A program made the position numbers and the translations under genes. A DNA stretch of 64,000 bases from Catonia carolina. Lineage: Eukaryota > Arthropoda > Insecta > Hemiptera > Achilidae. The stretch is from the NCBI GenBank assembly GCA_035578175.1, contig JAQMRL010000011.1, positions 7,575,501 to 7,639,500 on the forward strand, written 5' to 3'. Below are positions 1-11,208 of this stretch, in pieces; within the stretch, counting starts at the first letter, position 1; each line of letters opens with the position of its first letter. The notes below the pieces were generated by a model. It made no database searches, was not told the origin of the DNA, and saw only the letters and a program-made list of their open reading frames with translations.

Positions 1-197
1 ATGAAATAAATGAGGCTACTTTGTAACATACACTAGATTATAATGAATATAAACTTAACGTTAGTATGATAAAATTGTTATAATGTATAGAATTTTGTAA
101 AGTACAGAGTAAATAATTTGGAAAACGTTTGTATGCTAGGTACAACAGTTTGTGAGTACTATTAATCATCATGTACTTAGAAGTGCTTTCCTCATTA

Positions 198-1057
198 GGG
201 CGGACGGCCACTGCAAGCGGAGTTGAGTAAAGTTGTGCTAAGTTGTTAAGGGGTGGCAACTAGGAGCATAGCGTTGCTCAGTCCGTAACAACATCGCGTT
301 GCTCAGTCGAAGAAAGATGTTGTGGACATCTCTTAAGAAGCTTGAATTTCTGTTGTTAACGTCTGATTTGGACGATTCCGATACTGAATCAACGTATTGT
401 ACTGCAAGCCTTCTGATAAACCGTAGAAAAGAGTGGGGAAGTTTATATCTACATGGAAGACTGCAACATGGTGAGTTCCATACTCTTTTTGAAGAACTCG
501 ACAATAAACAATTCAAAAATTATTTTCGGTTGACAAGAGATGAGTTTACTGAAATTTGAGAGACAGTAAAAAACGACCTGACAGGATTGGACACAAACTT
601 CAGGAAAGTGTACTAACCTGAAGGTAAACCACATGCTGCTGCTACCTCAATCCAAATATGTCCTTTCAATTGGGCGTCCATGTATTTTATTGGATACATC
701 GTACAGGATCTTCCACTCTCTAAAGCATTTAATTAGCTTTTCTTCGATCTCCATTTCTAAGAAACTAGATAAGCTCATATGCAACAGAATATACAGAACA
801 CCACAGATACACTGAAACCATGCGAGCGGCAGAAATTTTGTCGGAAAGCATACAAAATCGATTTGTGGGGGAAGCGTAGTCACCTTTCAAAACTGACCAA
901 GACAGCAACGAAGCTGAGTGGAGTTGAGCCCAGCGACACCGCTCACTCCGATACGCATCCTTTGGCCGCCCAGACATAGAAAAACACGGTTTTGTTTTGT
1001 CAGCTGAGTCCACTTCACTCAATTCAACTTAACTCCGCTCACAGTGGCCATTCGCCC
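198..1057 (+). mobile_element. PIF/Harbinger-like DNA transposon, decayed
   Basis: The left end GGGCGGACGGCCACTG and the inverted right end CAGTGGCCATTCGCCC form imperfect terminal inverted repeats. The similarity continues inward through AGCGGAGTTRAGT. Both ends are flanked by TTA (195-197 and 1058-1060), the 3-bp TWA-type duplication typical of PIF/Harbinger. The interior holds the broken transposase described in the next entry. The element lies in a raskol intron and is non-autonomous in this state. Confidence 0.75.
299..720 (+). pseudogene. Harbinger-type transposase N-terminal remnant
   Basis: An open frame at 299-559 encodes about 86 residues ending in a segment with GEFHTLFEELDNKQFKNYF and LTRDEFTEI. 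This resembles the N-terminal part of Harbinger-type nucleases, which often read FHxLxxELxxDxxxFxxYFRMTxxxF. A stop follows at 557-559. Recognisable but frame-shifted sequence continues to about 720. The catalytic DDE part is not visible, so no active protein is expected. The family call rests on motif recognition alone. Confidence 0.5.
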
Positions 1058-1060
1058 TTA

Positions 1061-1523
1061 TGTTTTTTTATGTGTTACAAATTGTAAACAGTGATAAAAC
1101 TTCTGAGATAGTATTATAAATTTTATTTAGTACCTGTTGAACAAAAGTCAGTTTCAAGCAATTGGTTTAAATATTCTTTGATAACAGTAAAATAGTTATT
1201 TCCATAGAATACATTTCAGTGGGCCTGAAAACAATACGTTCCTTCCCTATGTATATATATATTGTATTCAAATGCCAACAGAAAAAAAGTTAATAAGTCC
1301 TTTTTCCTTTTGGATATCATTTATCTACCATCCGTTGCAATATAATATATCAATACATGTACACTTTTGTCAGTTTGTCATGACGAATTGACAAAAATAT
1401 GCATGGATTGATGCATTTATATCACAACTGGTGATGGATACATGATATCTGAAAGGAACTGTTTCATTTTTTAATCAGGTGAGAGTCATCTAATGTGCAT
1501 TTGATGGTTTTTTTTATATTATA
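1061..1523. other. Intron sequence with no recognised feature
   Basis: AT-rich raskol intron between two transposable elements. No coding, RNA or repeat structure was recognised on either strand. Confidence 0.5.
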
Positions 1524-2573
1524 CCGGGTGATTCAAAACTATACGGCAATCTCTTGGGATCTCATTCTATAGCTAAAAATAAGAAAAAAAGTTCATATAA
1601 ACATATGCCTGAAAACACTTAGCGAGTTACGGCTAGCGAAAAATTTCACCTAGAACTCTGTACCCTCGGTGAAGAAAGGCCGTATAAAAATGTTAAAGGT
1701 AGTTACAAAGATACAAATACGATTGTTTCTTATGTTTTTAATCTGAAAAATTGAATAAAATTGGTTCCAGAGCTGTAAATGCAATACTTTCAGAGATATC
1801 TTACATAAAACACAAGAATTGGTGCAAAGAAATAACACATTTTTGTGTTTAACGTAAGATTACTGCCATAAATGGTAAATAAAGGTGTATTTTTTCTTAA
1901 ATAAATTTGTAGAAAATTTAATTCTGAAAAGATTCATGTGAATTACTCAGGAAAAAAATGAATAATAGATATTGAAATTTCGCTTTATTTAAAATCAAAA
2001 CAGACGCACTTAAACAGCTGCAGCTGTTACTCCCAACCTAAATATTAGTTAATATTTTATGCAGTTAAGAATGTGCGTCTGTTTTGATTTTAAATAAAGT
2101 AAAATTTTAATATCTATTATTCATTTTTTCCTGAGTAATTCACATAAACCTTTTCAGAATGAAATTTTCTACAAATTTATTTAAGAAAAAATACACCTTT
2201 ATTTACCATTTATGGCAGTAATCTTATGTTAAACACAAAAATGTGTTATTTCTTTGCACCAATTCTTGTGTTTTATGTAAGAAATCTCTGAAAGTATTGC
2301 ATTTACAGCTCTGGAACCAATTTTATTCAATTTTTCAGATTAAAAAACTTAAGAAACAATCGTATTTGAATCTTTGTAACTACCTTTAACATTTTTATAC
2401 GGCCTTACTTCACCGAGGGTACAGAGTTCTAGGTGAAATTTTTCGCCAGTCGTAACTCGCTAACTAAGCGTTTTCAGGCATATGAACTTTTTATGAACTT
2501 TATGAACTTTTTTCTTATTTTTAGCTATAGAATGAGATCCCAAGAGATTGCCGTATAGTTTTGAATCACCTGG
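1524..2573. mobile_element. Long palindromic foldback element (~490-bp arms)
   Basis: The sequence from CCGGGTGATTCAAAACTATA at 1524 rightward reappears as its reverse complement ending at 2573. The left arm is about 1524-2009, the right arm 2073-2573, and the loop is about 60 bp. The match is near-continuous with scattered mismatches. TA dinucleotides lie outside both tips (1522-1523 and 2574-2575), as expected for a Tc1/mariner-class insertion. There is no transposase frame. As part of an intron it would form a long hairpin in the pre-mRNA. Confidence 0.8.
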
Positions 2574-2604
2574 TATAATCAAAAATTAAGTAACTAACCG
2601 ACTT

Positions 2605-2680
2605 CTATGTGGGGGGGGTCCTGGGTTTTATTCCCAGTCAGATCTGGCATTTTTTCACATGTTACATACTCACAAGCCAA
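2605..2680 (+). repeat. tRNA-derived SINE head fragment
   Basis: Contains a B-box-like stretch (GGGTTTTATTCCCAG) followed by CAGATCTGGCATTTTTTCAC. The same arrangement recurs at 26455-26540 (reverse) and 40800-41015. The A box is degraded. A short relic 70 bp upstream of a raskol exon. Confidence 0.45.
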
Positions 2681-2752
2681 GGCTTATATAAGTATCATCC
2701 ATCAATTTAATAAAAATTATATAACCTTATTTTTCTTTATTTGTTTTTGTAG

Positions 2753-2915
2753 TACCTGAAAGCAGATTATAAATCAATCTGTGAAGTATTAGAACCAGTT
2801 ATCGGTGTCAAAGCTAAAGAAGATATTGCAACTTCTCTTGTCCATATCATGCAAAGGGAAGGTCTTGCTAAAGAATTTCTTGCCGATATCGTCATGTTGG
2901 ATATTGAAAGGATTG
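2753..2915 (+). CDS. raskol: raskol (SynGAP/DAB2IP-type RasGAP), exon 1 in window: start of RasGAP domain
   Basis: The exon follows a T-rich tract and AG (2751-2752) and ends at donor GTGAGT (2916). Its 54 codons plus one base begin [15 protein letters not shown] and continue [15 protein letters not shown]. They match the opening helices of the RasGAP domain in SynGAP and DAB2IP, where the equivalent reads YVTNHYRMLCAVLEP. The protein is a cytoplasmic GTPase-activating protein for Ras-family GTPases. The start codon and the family's PH and C2 domains lie upstream of the window. It ends in phase 1, matching the next exon. An RTE-like retrotransposon begins 17 bp past the donor. Confidence 0.93.
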
Positions 2916-2932
2916 GTGAGTACATTGATTTA

Positions 2933-3643
2933 ATTTTTTTTTTTTTTTTGTCATCAGTCTCTCGACTGGTTTGATGCAGTTCTCCAACCTGTTCTATCTT
3001 GCGCAAGTCGTTTCATATCTACATACCTGTAACACCCTACATCTTTTGTAATTTGCTTTATATATTCTAATCTTTGCCTCCCTCTACAATTTACTCCCTC
3101 AATGTTACCCTCCATTATTGATAGCCCAATGCCTGGATGTCTTAGGATATGCCCCACTAGCCTATCCCTTCTTTTGGTAAGATGCTTCCATATACTTCTT
3201 TTTTCATCCACTCGCCTAAGAACCTCTAAATTACTTATTTTGTCCACCCACCTAATCTTTAACATTTTCCTATAACACCACATTTCAAAAGCTTCTATCC
3301 TCTTCCGTTCTACAGCCCCTATCACCCACGTTTCACTTCCGTATAATGCTACACTCCAAACATAATGTTTTAAGAAATTTTTCCTAATCTGTAAATCAAT
3401 GTTTGTAGTCAGTAAGCTGTTTTTCATTTCAAAGGCTTTTCTAGCTTGAGCAATTCTACTCTTGATATCACTCGTGCTTCTACCATCCTTTGTTATTTTA
3501 CTCCCTAGATAGCAGAATTCCCCAACTTCCTGTATGTTTTCGTTGCCTACTTTTAAATTTCCCATCTCTTCTAAACCACTCTTGCTGCTGCACAACACTT
3601 TTGTTTTGTTCTTATTAATTTTCATGAAGTAATCCTTCCTCAA
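2933..3643 (-). mobile_element. 5'-truncated RTE-like non-LTR retrotransposon (RT C-terminus)
   Basis: The minus strand from 3643 to 2954 is one open frame of about 229 residues. It has the signature of the C-terminal part of non-LTR reverse transcriptases: VGEFCYLGSKITKDGRST, then LYGSETWVIGAVERKRIE and FEMWCYRKMLKIRW. The 3' end carries a homopolymer that appears as a T run at about 2933-2949 on the plus strand, an expected poly(A) tail. The catalytic palm motifs and endonuclease are missing because of 5' truncation. A second, more decayed copy is at 46566-46990. It lies antisense in a raskol intron directly after a splice donor. Confidence 0.85.
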
Positions 3644-3677
3644 GAAGGATTACTTGAGGAATCCTCAAGTAATCCTT
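3637..3677. repeat. Short perfect hairpin
   Basis: GGATTACTTGAGGA and its reverse complement TCCTCAAGTAATCC are separated by one base (3648-3676). It abuts the 5' truncation point of the RTE-like copy and may be a scar of target-primed insertion; that is inference. Confidence 0.7.
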
Positions 3678-3679
3678 CC

Positions 3680-4904
3680 CGATTTAATTGACATTACCAC
3701 AAATAATGAATTTAATTTTCTAAGGAATTGTAGATTGCATAAAATACTTCAGCACAAACTCAAGAGTCATGAAATTCGGTGTTCAGGTATTGATACTGAA
3801 GTCACGAGATTGCCTTTTGCGTGTGGATGGGCAGTGAGGAAGGGAAGAGAAAATTTGGCAGTGCTGCTAAACTTAACAGTGAGACTTATTCGTATATTTC
3901 ACTACTGTGCAGTTTCTACATACATTTTGTAAGCTGTGGTTTATTCCGAGAAAATGTTTTCTTCATAAACGTTATAAGAAATAAATGTAACCTGTAATAT
4001 TGCCTATAGCTTAAGTACATGACTAGAAATGTTATTCCATTGGAGCAAAATTTTCTGCGAATGAATTGCCTTCTTTACTATCGTTGTCACCAGCGTCTTC
4101 ACTATCGGTCTCACGAGTATCTACCTAACCGTTTCCTTTTTTTTACCCGGTGTCAATAAAACTGTTGAAGAATAGCTTCTTCACGTCTTTAATTTTCTTC
4201 TTTATTTTTCAAATTGTGGAAAGAGAACCATCACAGTAGTTAGCCACTCGCTCATAGCTTTTAAGAGGCAGGGAAAGGCACTTTTGTTTAGCTTCAATTT
4301 CACAGCATTTTATTACACTGCGTATTAGATTTTGTGCTGCACTGTGAATAATTTGCCCATGTTTTTGAGAAACTAACATTTCTGTTTACGGTAACAAACA
4401 ATTATATTCGTACAGTTAACCTACAAAAGTTTCCGCGATATACTGTATATGCTGTGGGTATAGTTTAAGTTGTTGTGTTTGTTGTACTGAAATTAAAGCA
4501 ATCACGCATGCGCACCGATGCTTTTCCCCCTTTACCCCTCCTTGCAAACAAAGGCAAACTCATGACTCAAGTAACTATGCTGTAAAGTTAGATATTAGCG
4601 TCATCAATATTTAAAAAAATACTTAATTTAATGAATTCAGCTATTTTTAATTTAACAGATAACGGAGCTTATTTACACATTTATGACAGTTACTGTTTTC
4701 TCACTTGATGTATAATTAATTACCTAAAACCAATAGAGGAATAATATAGTTAAATAGAGCAAAAATTGTTTCAAATACTAAGTGGTAAAGTTTTAGCGGC
4801 ATAAGAGGATGACTTTTTTATTAATATTTTTTTGTATCTAGTAAAAATTATAGTTTTGTATTTTAACTTCATTTTATATCTTGGGTATCCTATCTGTGTT
4901 GATG
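3680..4904. other. Intron with a possible decayed helix-turn-helix transposase piece (minus strand)
   Basis: Most of this stretch is featureless. On the minus strand at about 4386-4175 a frame of some 58 residues reads LVSQKHGQIIHSAAQNLIRS and later YERVANYCDGSLSTI before a stop. This resembles the N-terminal helix-turn-helix found in several insect DNA transposons. The frame continues with stops and an acidic stretch to about 4060. No terminal repeats were identified, so the call is tentative. Confidence 0.35.
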
Positions 4905-5290
4905 TTTAGGTCATCAACGAAAAGGCTTGTTTGAACCTCTTGAAGCTTTACTAAGTAAAATGAGGAGTGAGGTGGTTTACCATTGCCTTCTTCACTTAGT
5001 GGAAAAGTATGCTTATCACCATGCCAGGCCCTCTGAAAAGCATCTTACTTTCCACCCTTCAAATGACATCTTTACTTCATTCACCACTTCATGCTGTATA
5101 CTGAAATTCATGTCTCAAAGGAGATAACTCTTGACTAATGTCTTTTACACCTCTTCCTCTTCTGTTCTTAAATGTTTTAGTCTGACCATATGATAAAAAA
5201 CAAAAATATTTTTTGTAGCCCTTGAATTAGCTGAGTGCAAATAATTTAACATTCCACCTGCCCATTACAGGCATGTAACCTATAAGTATT
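4905..5290 (+). repeat. Interspersed repeat family B, copy 1
   Basis: Contains GTTTGAACCTCTTGAAGC, then a GGTGGTTTACCATTGCCTTC stretch, then CATGCCAGGCCCTCTGAAAA, and ends around ATTCCACCTGCCCATTACAG. The same order occurs at 24736-25140 (plus) and, reversed, at 11964-12356. No open frame or clear terminal repeats were found. The class is unknown; a SINE-like or MITE-like origin is possible. Confidence 0.75.
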
Positions 5291-5627
5291 TAACCATTTT
5301 GATTAAAGTAAAATATTTTGTATATTGATCAAATTAACAAATTAATGGTCTGTTAAAATGTATGTACTATTTGTATATAAGTTTGTGGTTGTAAATTGAA
5401 TAAACTATTAAGCAATTAGTACAACAGTTTTTAGATTTAACCCTAATTTATTGCACAATCTAATTTAATTGGCTACTTTTCATCCCATAAAGTTTACAAC
5501 AGTCAAGTTAACCACATTAAGTAAAAAGTTATAAAGTTTATTGCACAGTTTACGAGGTAATACATCTCTTTTATCTATTCTTAATTATAATTATTTGTAC
5601 TGATAGGTTGATTTTTTTAATTTTCAG

Positions 5628-5886
5628 AGGATGAAAGGCTTACATTCCGAGGAAATTCATTAGCGACAAAAGCGATGGAAGCTTATTTAAAATTAACTGG
5701 TGAACGTTATCTTCATGCTACACTTGGTGAACTAGTCGGAGGAGTTTTAAGTGGAAGAGTTGACTGTGAAGTAGATCCACTTAAAGCAGGCAGTGGTACG
5801 GCTCTTGCTAAAAATCAAGCAAACCTACGCAATGCTGTTGAAACAACATGGGCTAGAATACTTAGCTCTAATAGTCAGTTTCCAGT
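5628..5886 (+). CDS. raskol: raskol exon 2: RasGAP catalytic arginine finger
   Basis: Acceptor TTTTCAG (5621-5627), donor GTAAGT (5887), phase 1 in and phase 2 out. It encodes [20 protein letters not shown], the segment of RasGAPs that carries the catalytic arginine finger. By comparison with p120GAP (FRATTLA), the finger is the Arg at codon CGA 5648-5650. This residue stabilises the GTP hydrolysis transition state in Ras. The following CEVDP and HQANLR-like motifs (here [10 protein letters not shown]) match the SynGAP family. No stop codon or frameshift is present, so the catalytic core looks intact. Confidence 0.95.
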
Positions 5887-6149
5887 GTAAGTAATCAATT
5901 TTGTAACAAATCTATAATAACTTTGAATCGATTATCTGTTATAACAGAATACGTGATGAATTTAAATTATGTTTTAATATTCGGAACAAGATCTGTATTG
6001 TACTTTCAGATCCTTGAATTTAAAATATTATTTTTTATAAAAGAACATAAATATAATTGAAAGAATGGTCACTGAAAGGAACTCATGGGTTGCAGTAGCA
6101 AGATGAAGCCTTTTAGAATATGATTAAATAAAAATATAAAGAGATGACA

Positions 6150-6440
6150 CCTTTGTTACATAGCGTTAGTGTGCTAGCCTTCAGTGCAGAGGTCCCAGGT
6201 TTGATTCCTGGCTAGGGTTTGGAAATTATAACAAGTTAAAACCCACCGTTCCAATTACATAACCCACTATAGTCACTATTTTTTTTTTTTTTAGCCAACT
6301 ATTCTGCAATTACTGCTAATGCAGACGGTGAAGAATGAAATGATGTTTTGTAACGTATGAAAATATGCCGTGCCTGAATGGGATTTGAACCCAAGACCCT
6401 ATAGTCACTAGGAACCAGGCTGTTGATGCAACTTTAAATA
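6150..6440 (+). repeat. tRNA-derived SINE, split by a second SINE
   Basis: A SINE on the plus strand (GCAGAGGTCCCAGGTTTGATTCCTGGC, with a box-B-like GGTTTGATTCC) runs from about 6150 to 6278. It resumes at 6411 (GGAACCAGGCTG). A relative with the same order is at 47265-47410. The second element inserted at 6278. Confidence 0.65.
6279..6398 (-). repeat. tRNA-derived SINE with 12-bp target-site duplication
   Basis: A minus-strand SINE with its A-tail seen as a T run at about 6279-6292 and its tRNA-like head GTTCAAATCCCATTCAGGCA at the right. It is flanked by CTATAGTCACTA at 6267-6278 and again at 6399-6410, an exact duplication. A longer relative with a better preserved head is at 62380-62605. 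Confidence 0.8.
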
Positions 6441-6842
6441 AACAAAATTAGGACAATATTGCTATGCTGCTGACATGGTCATAACTATGTGATCTTGAGA
6501 AAACTTCTCTTATTAGTTTGATTTTCTTCTTTCTTCTTCTTTATTAGCCCATTATCATCCAGTATTGGATATCGGGCTCCACAATCCCTTGCTCTACGCC
6601 ATCCCTCCCCAATTAAATTGAATCCGTTGCCCTTGTAGGGTTGCTAGTCTCACATTGGACACCTCCCGAGATGGTATAGAGGAATACTTCCTAGATATGG
6701 GTGGCACTGGAGAAATGAAATACTCTGGGTGAACTAAAACTAGCACCTGCAGTGTCTTATCTTGGAGTTTTGAGATTAGAATTGTTTAATTTAGGTTATA
6801 TTTCAGTGTATAATGGTATGGTTCTAAGTGAAAAGCTAACTA

Positions 6843-7569
6843 CAGTATAACCTGTTGCATCTGGACCCTCCCATATCTGGATGTAAATCCGAACTAATTT
6901 TTCAATCTTGGTTTGTGAAATGGTTAGGGATGAAAAAGTGAAAGTTGCAGCTGGAATGTTGTTTGCACGTGCCTTGAAGATAGTCAGATTTCAGAACTTG
7001 TAAATGAGATGACGATAAAGTCTAGAAGTGGTTAAGTGAAGATGAAGTCTATGAAATTGCATACAGTGACATCACAGAAATGTTGTGCAATAGCGTTGAA
7101 AAAATATCTGAACCCAAAGAGGATGACAACAAGCTAACAATGAGTCACTCTGAGGCATTCAAAACCATTGAATACCTGATCAGTTATGTTCAACATCAAG
7201 GTGAAATAAGTGCGCTGAAGTGTTTCTTTTAAGAAGGTTGAGAGACATGGTTTTCAAAAATACGTGCAGTGTGTGAAGCAGAAGAAAATCACATAATTTT
7301 TCAAGTACAGTACTTGTTTGTACTGATGTAGGCATACTGTAAGTAAACATTTTTAACAAATTTTACTTATTGTATTTTAAAGAGTAGGCCTACAACAGTG
7401 AACAAATACAAAAATGCTAAATTAATAGAAATGTCTTAAATAATATCCAACAACAAACATGTTCATAATTTCTGGCCTTCTAGCGGTTTATAAAATGATC
7501 TTGTGGTATCCAGATTTTTCCATATCCGGATTGGCCATCACATTTGTCCGGATGTGACAGGTTTAACTG
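6843..7569 (+). mobile_element. pogo/Tigger-like DNA transposon remnant
   Basis: The left end CAGTATAACCTGTTGCATCT and the right end, as reverse complement CAGTTAAACCTGTCACATCC, are imperfect terminal inverted repeats. Both are flanked by TA (6841-6842 and 7570-7571). Inside (about 7020-7230) a plus-strand reading gives EDEVYEIAYSDITEMLCNSV and later LTMSHSEAFKTIEYLISYVQ. This resembles the C-terminal region of pogo/Tigger transposases. The catalytic part is deleted. Confidence 0.7.
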
Positions 7570-7834
7570 TAATTGAAATAATTCAGTAAATTGTAATATT
7601 TATTTATTGGTTTTATGTATGGATCTTTGCTGAAGGTATCATAAATATTCAAAGAATACAGAAGTAAATTTTATTTCGTTTGTATTTTATAATCAAACCA
7701 GCCTTTCAAATGGTAATGAAAAAATTATTACAAATTTCCATAATACTTTTTTTTAGCTATTTTACTTTATATCTAAAAAAATCTATAAGGTTTGGTTATA
7801 AATAATTTATGTTAATTCATATTTCTTTTTTCAG

Positions 7835-7983
7835 TGAGTTACGGCAAACCTTTCATATGTTGCGAGATAGGCTGTCAGCGTCTGGTAGACTGGACATTTG
7901 TGACAATTTAATCTCTGCTTGTATTTTCCTGAGGTTTCTTTGCCCTGCTATTTTATCACCAAGTCTCTTCAACATCACACATG
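7835..7983 (+). CDS. raskol: raskol exon 3: RasGAP FLR/CPAI motif
   Basis: Acceptor TTTTTCAG (to 7834), donor GTAATA (7984), phase 2 in and phase 1 out. It encodes [20 protein letters not shown] followed by the strongly conserved [12 protein letters not shown] motif of RasGAPs. The Arg of FLR (codon AGG 7932-7934) is the second conserved arginine, which in p120GAP and neurofibromin holds the arginine-finger loop in place. Both signature arginines are therefore kept, and catalytic competence is expected. Confidence 0.95.
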
Positions 7984-9373
7984 GTAATATTAATTATTTT
8001 AATAATTAATTTGTTTACTAAATATTTTGTATATTTTATGGAATCTTGTTATTATACCGCTCTCAGTACAGTGCAATTATATGACACAATAGGCTAAATA
8101 GTGTTTCTGGTTATAAGTAGACACATGTTAGGCATCAATATGACTAGAACTTCATAAAATAGGATGCAATATTTATGAATACATTATAATCCACGTAATA
8201 TGATTTTCATGGGTCCGACACAAATTAGCAATCATAGGCGGAAAACATCTTAGCAGAGAAGACAATCTTAATAGAGTGCTTTTTAAAGAAATCATTATTG
8301 AATGCAAAAAAGTGGTAATGTTTTAACATTCTGCATGTGAGAAAATATTAATAACAGTAATTACGTATAGGTTAGGACCTATATTCAAATAAATGTGTAG
8401 GTGGTTATAATATGTAGAACATAAATAAACGTAAAAATACATACCTTTTTTTTGACCATCATGTTTGATTAAAAATAACATCACTAACTTAAATGTACAT
8501 AAATGCTGTAACTAATAACAAATTTTCATTACTTATTTTTAAAAGAGTCATCAATTTTGAGCGTGTTTTAAGTAGAAAATCGTTTTAGCCATCATTGTAT
8601 TAAACGGATACTACTGTAAATGTTACATAATCATCTCAGAAATATTTTTGTGGTTCTGTTATTAAAAGTTTCACTTATTAATTGTATTTCAATATGGTTT
8701 TATTTTATATACTTCTTAAATAGGATGACTACAAAAGTAGTAATTTATTACCTAATTAGTACTTTAAACTCAAAATAACTGTTGGGATCTTTACTCAGCT
8801 GTTGTTGCAGCTTTACCTTAAAAATAAGAGTGTTAACATGATTACAGTTATATTTATGGTAAATATTTAAAATATTCTTAGGTCTGTATTTAAATACATA
8901 TTTTGGGTAATGATGTCTGTATTATACTAAATGCAGTTTATTGTTTTCAGTAAGCAATGGATTCACGAATACCAAAGATAAATTTTGGAGAAATTTCGGT
9001 TACATACAAGTTGGTGTCATCTTTCGTTTCAAAAACTGAATGTGCCATTGTTTTGTTTGTCGCCATTATTTTGTTTGTCGTTATGATAAGTCTGTATATG
9101 TGCGAAAGTGAACTTAGGAATACCAAAAATTAATTTTGGAGAAAATTTGGTTACATGCAAGATGGTGTCATCTTTAGTTTGAAAAACTGGTGGTACTGCC
9201 ATATAAAGTGACATTATTTAAGAATTATGTTGTATTTTGAACTTGAAAAAAGCTACAATAAAAATATCCATAAATCTTGAATTTTTCAAATATTATAAAA
9301 CCACTATTTTTTCTTATTAAATGTTTAATTATTTTGTACCTGCAATGTGTTATATTATTTTCTTATATTTCAG
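7984..9373. repeat. Intron with a diverged tandem duplication (8966-9200)
   Basis: Two ~82-bp segments at 8966-9047 and 9118-9200 share GAATACCAAARATWAATTTT and GTGTCATCTTT with mismatches. This is an old duplication with a period of about 150 bp. The rest of the intron is AT-rich and featureless. Confidence 0.55.
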
Positions 9374-9540
9374 AATACCCCAATGAAAAAGCAGCCAGAA
9401 ACCTAACTCTAGTTGCAAAAACATTACAAACATTAGCAAATTTTACAAGGTTCCAAGGCAAAGAAAACTTTATGGAATTTATGAATGACTTTTTAGAAAG
9501 GGAAGCTCCTTCTATGAAAAATTTTTTGCACTCAATTTCT
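9374..9540 (+). CDS. raskol: raskol exon 4: RasGAP domain, C-terminal helices
   Basis: Acceptor ATATTTCAG (to 9373), donor GTAAGT (9541), phase 1 in and phase 0 out. It encodes [20 protein letters not shown], then [20 protein letters not shown]. These align closely with the SynGAP segments [20 protein letters not shown] and [20 protein letters not shown]. This completes the conserved RasGAP fold. Confidence 0.95.
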
Positions 9541-9676
9541 GTAAGTGTAATTTTATTTACTTTACATGCTATGAAAATACTTATTTTTGTTTGTACTTAT
9601 GTTCATCAGGATACTTTAATGATTTATTGATATTATAAATATTAAGTGGTTATGTTAGATTTGAAAAAAGTATATA

Positions 9677-10217
9677 CAGTAAAACCTCGTTTATCTGAAA
9701 CCTGGCTTAACAGAAATTGATTCAAGAAACTTATTTTTTATTTGATGATTACTCAATTTAAATATTCTGTGTACGGACTGTACAGCATTTAAATACATAG
9801 CGGTAAAAGTACAGAACAATGACCAACAAAATAAATTAAAATTATAAAGTATCACGATTCTGAAAATTTGTTTACACATTCTTTACCTCCAGGACATGCT
9901 TCTAATAAAGCAATGGTGTGATGTTGCCACAAAAACGGTTTTATCAAAAATCTCACTTTTTTAAAAAGACTTAATAATTTAAAAAATATACAGTAAATAT
10001 TAATTACTGTAAAAAATTAAAAATTACTGTAAAAATTATATTTTGTTTTATTAAAATTTTTATATTTTTATTTACACATACTAAATAAACAGGCATAAAA
10101 AATACTGTATTTTTTACTATTTTTAAACCTTAAAGTATGATTGTGGGTGTTATCTGGAATTTCGTGTATCTGAAATCGAGTCCACCCTCTTAATTTCGGT
10201 TAAGCAAGATTTTACTG
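9677..10217. mobile_element. pogo-type MITE
   Basis: The left tip CAGTAAAACCTCGTTTATCT and the right tip, reverse complement CAGTAAAATCTTGCTTAACC, form inverted repeats flanked by TA (9675-9676 and 10218-10219). At 541 bp with no coding frame, it is a non-autonomous pogo/Tigger-like element. Its tips resemble those at 53463-54628. Confidence 0.75.
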
Positions 10218-10219
10218 TA

Positions 10220-11204
10220 ATTAACATGTTAATGTCAAGACCTGCAATACAGGATTGGTCAGTGTGCAACAACTTTGTTTATAACATAGTCTTAATATTG
10301 TTCTGGTATTAACACATTGTATTCTAAGTGTTACGCTACACAATTTAAGGGCTAACCTGTTTTAATTTTAAAATTGGTTCAAATTTACAAACGGACGTTC
10401 TGACTGTTAGAAATATCTAGCAAGATGAATACAAGTAACTTTGATTAACCTAAATAAGTTAATGATTGCAATTAACCCCTGTAGATTACATTTTAGGTTT
10501 ATTTTTAATTTAAAATGTACAAAATCTCAAAAAAATTTGAGCGCATGGACTCACGAGGTATTAAAAAAATTATTTAGATGAAATGTTGGTTGCACTTTTG
10601 AGTTAGGTTATTAATTTATAATAATTACAAGTGAATGAAAATGCAATCGAACAAAAATATAGTTTTGATAAAAATGTGGTTAAAGTTTTAAAGCTCCCAT
10701 TTTTTTTTTTTAACTGTCTTGATTTATTTCGTTCGGTATCTGTGTATTATGCTATCATGATATCTGCTACTAAAATTTCTTCAAACTTTACTTTTCTATT
10801 GCTCTGATAACATTATTATGCACATAACGCCTTTATTCGCTAAAATTTGTATTGTACACTGTTTCCTCTGACACTGGATGAATGGTATTTCAATAATACA
10901 AGAAAAAGTTTTTCAAAAGAGATTCTTAAAATCATCTTTTATTACCATAGTTTACTGTTGTTATAGTAAAAGGAAATGTCTTGCATTCTGGTAGAAGAAG
11001 GAATATTAGTTTGTAGTCATAACACCTTTATTTGCTATAAAACATAGAATTATGCATTACTTAGCCCGTTCATCTGCTTGAATCTCCATAAACTGTGGAG
11101 ATGTAACATTCTACATCATCTACAGAGCTAATTATCCACATAACTTTATCAATTACAAAATTTGTTTTTGAAAAAATATGCCGTAACCATGATGTCTTCA
11201 ATTA
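10220..11204. other. Intron sequence with no recognised feature
   Basis: AT-rich raskol intron. No coding or repeat structure was recognised. Confidence 0.45.
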
Positions 11205-11208
11205 TTAA

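Noticed and set aside
38..259. Minus-strand frame at the window start
   Set aside because: AT-rich chance frame that crosses the end of a Harbinger element.
1650..1838. 62-residue frame in the long palindrome
   Set aside because: The mirrored arm has the same sequence but no conserved frame; it is non-coding foldback DNA.
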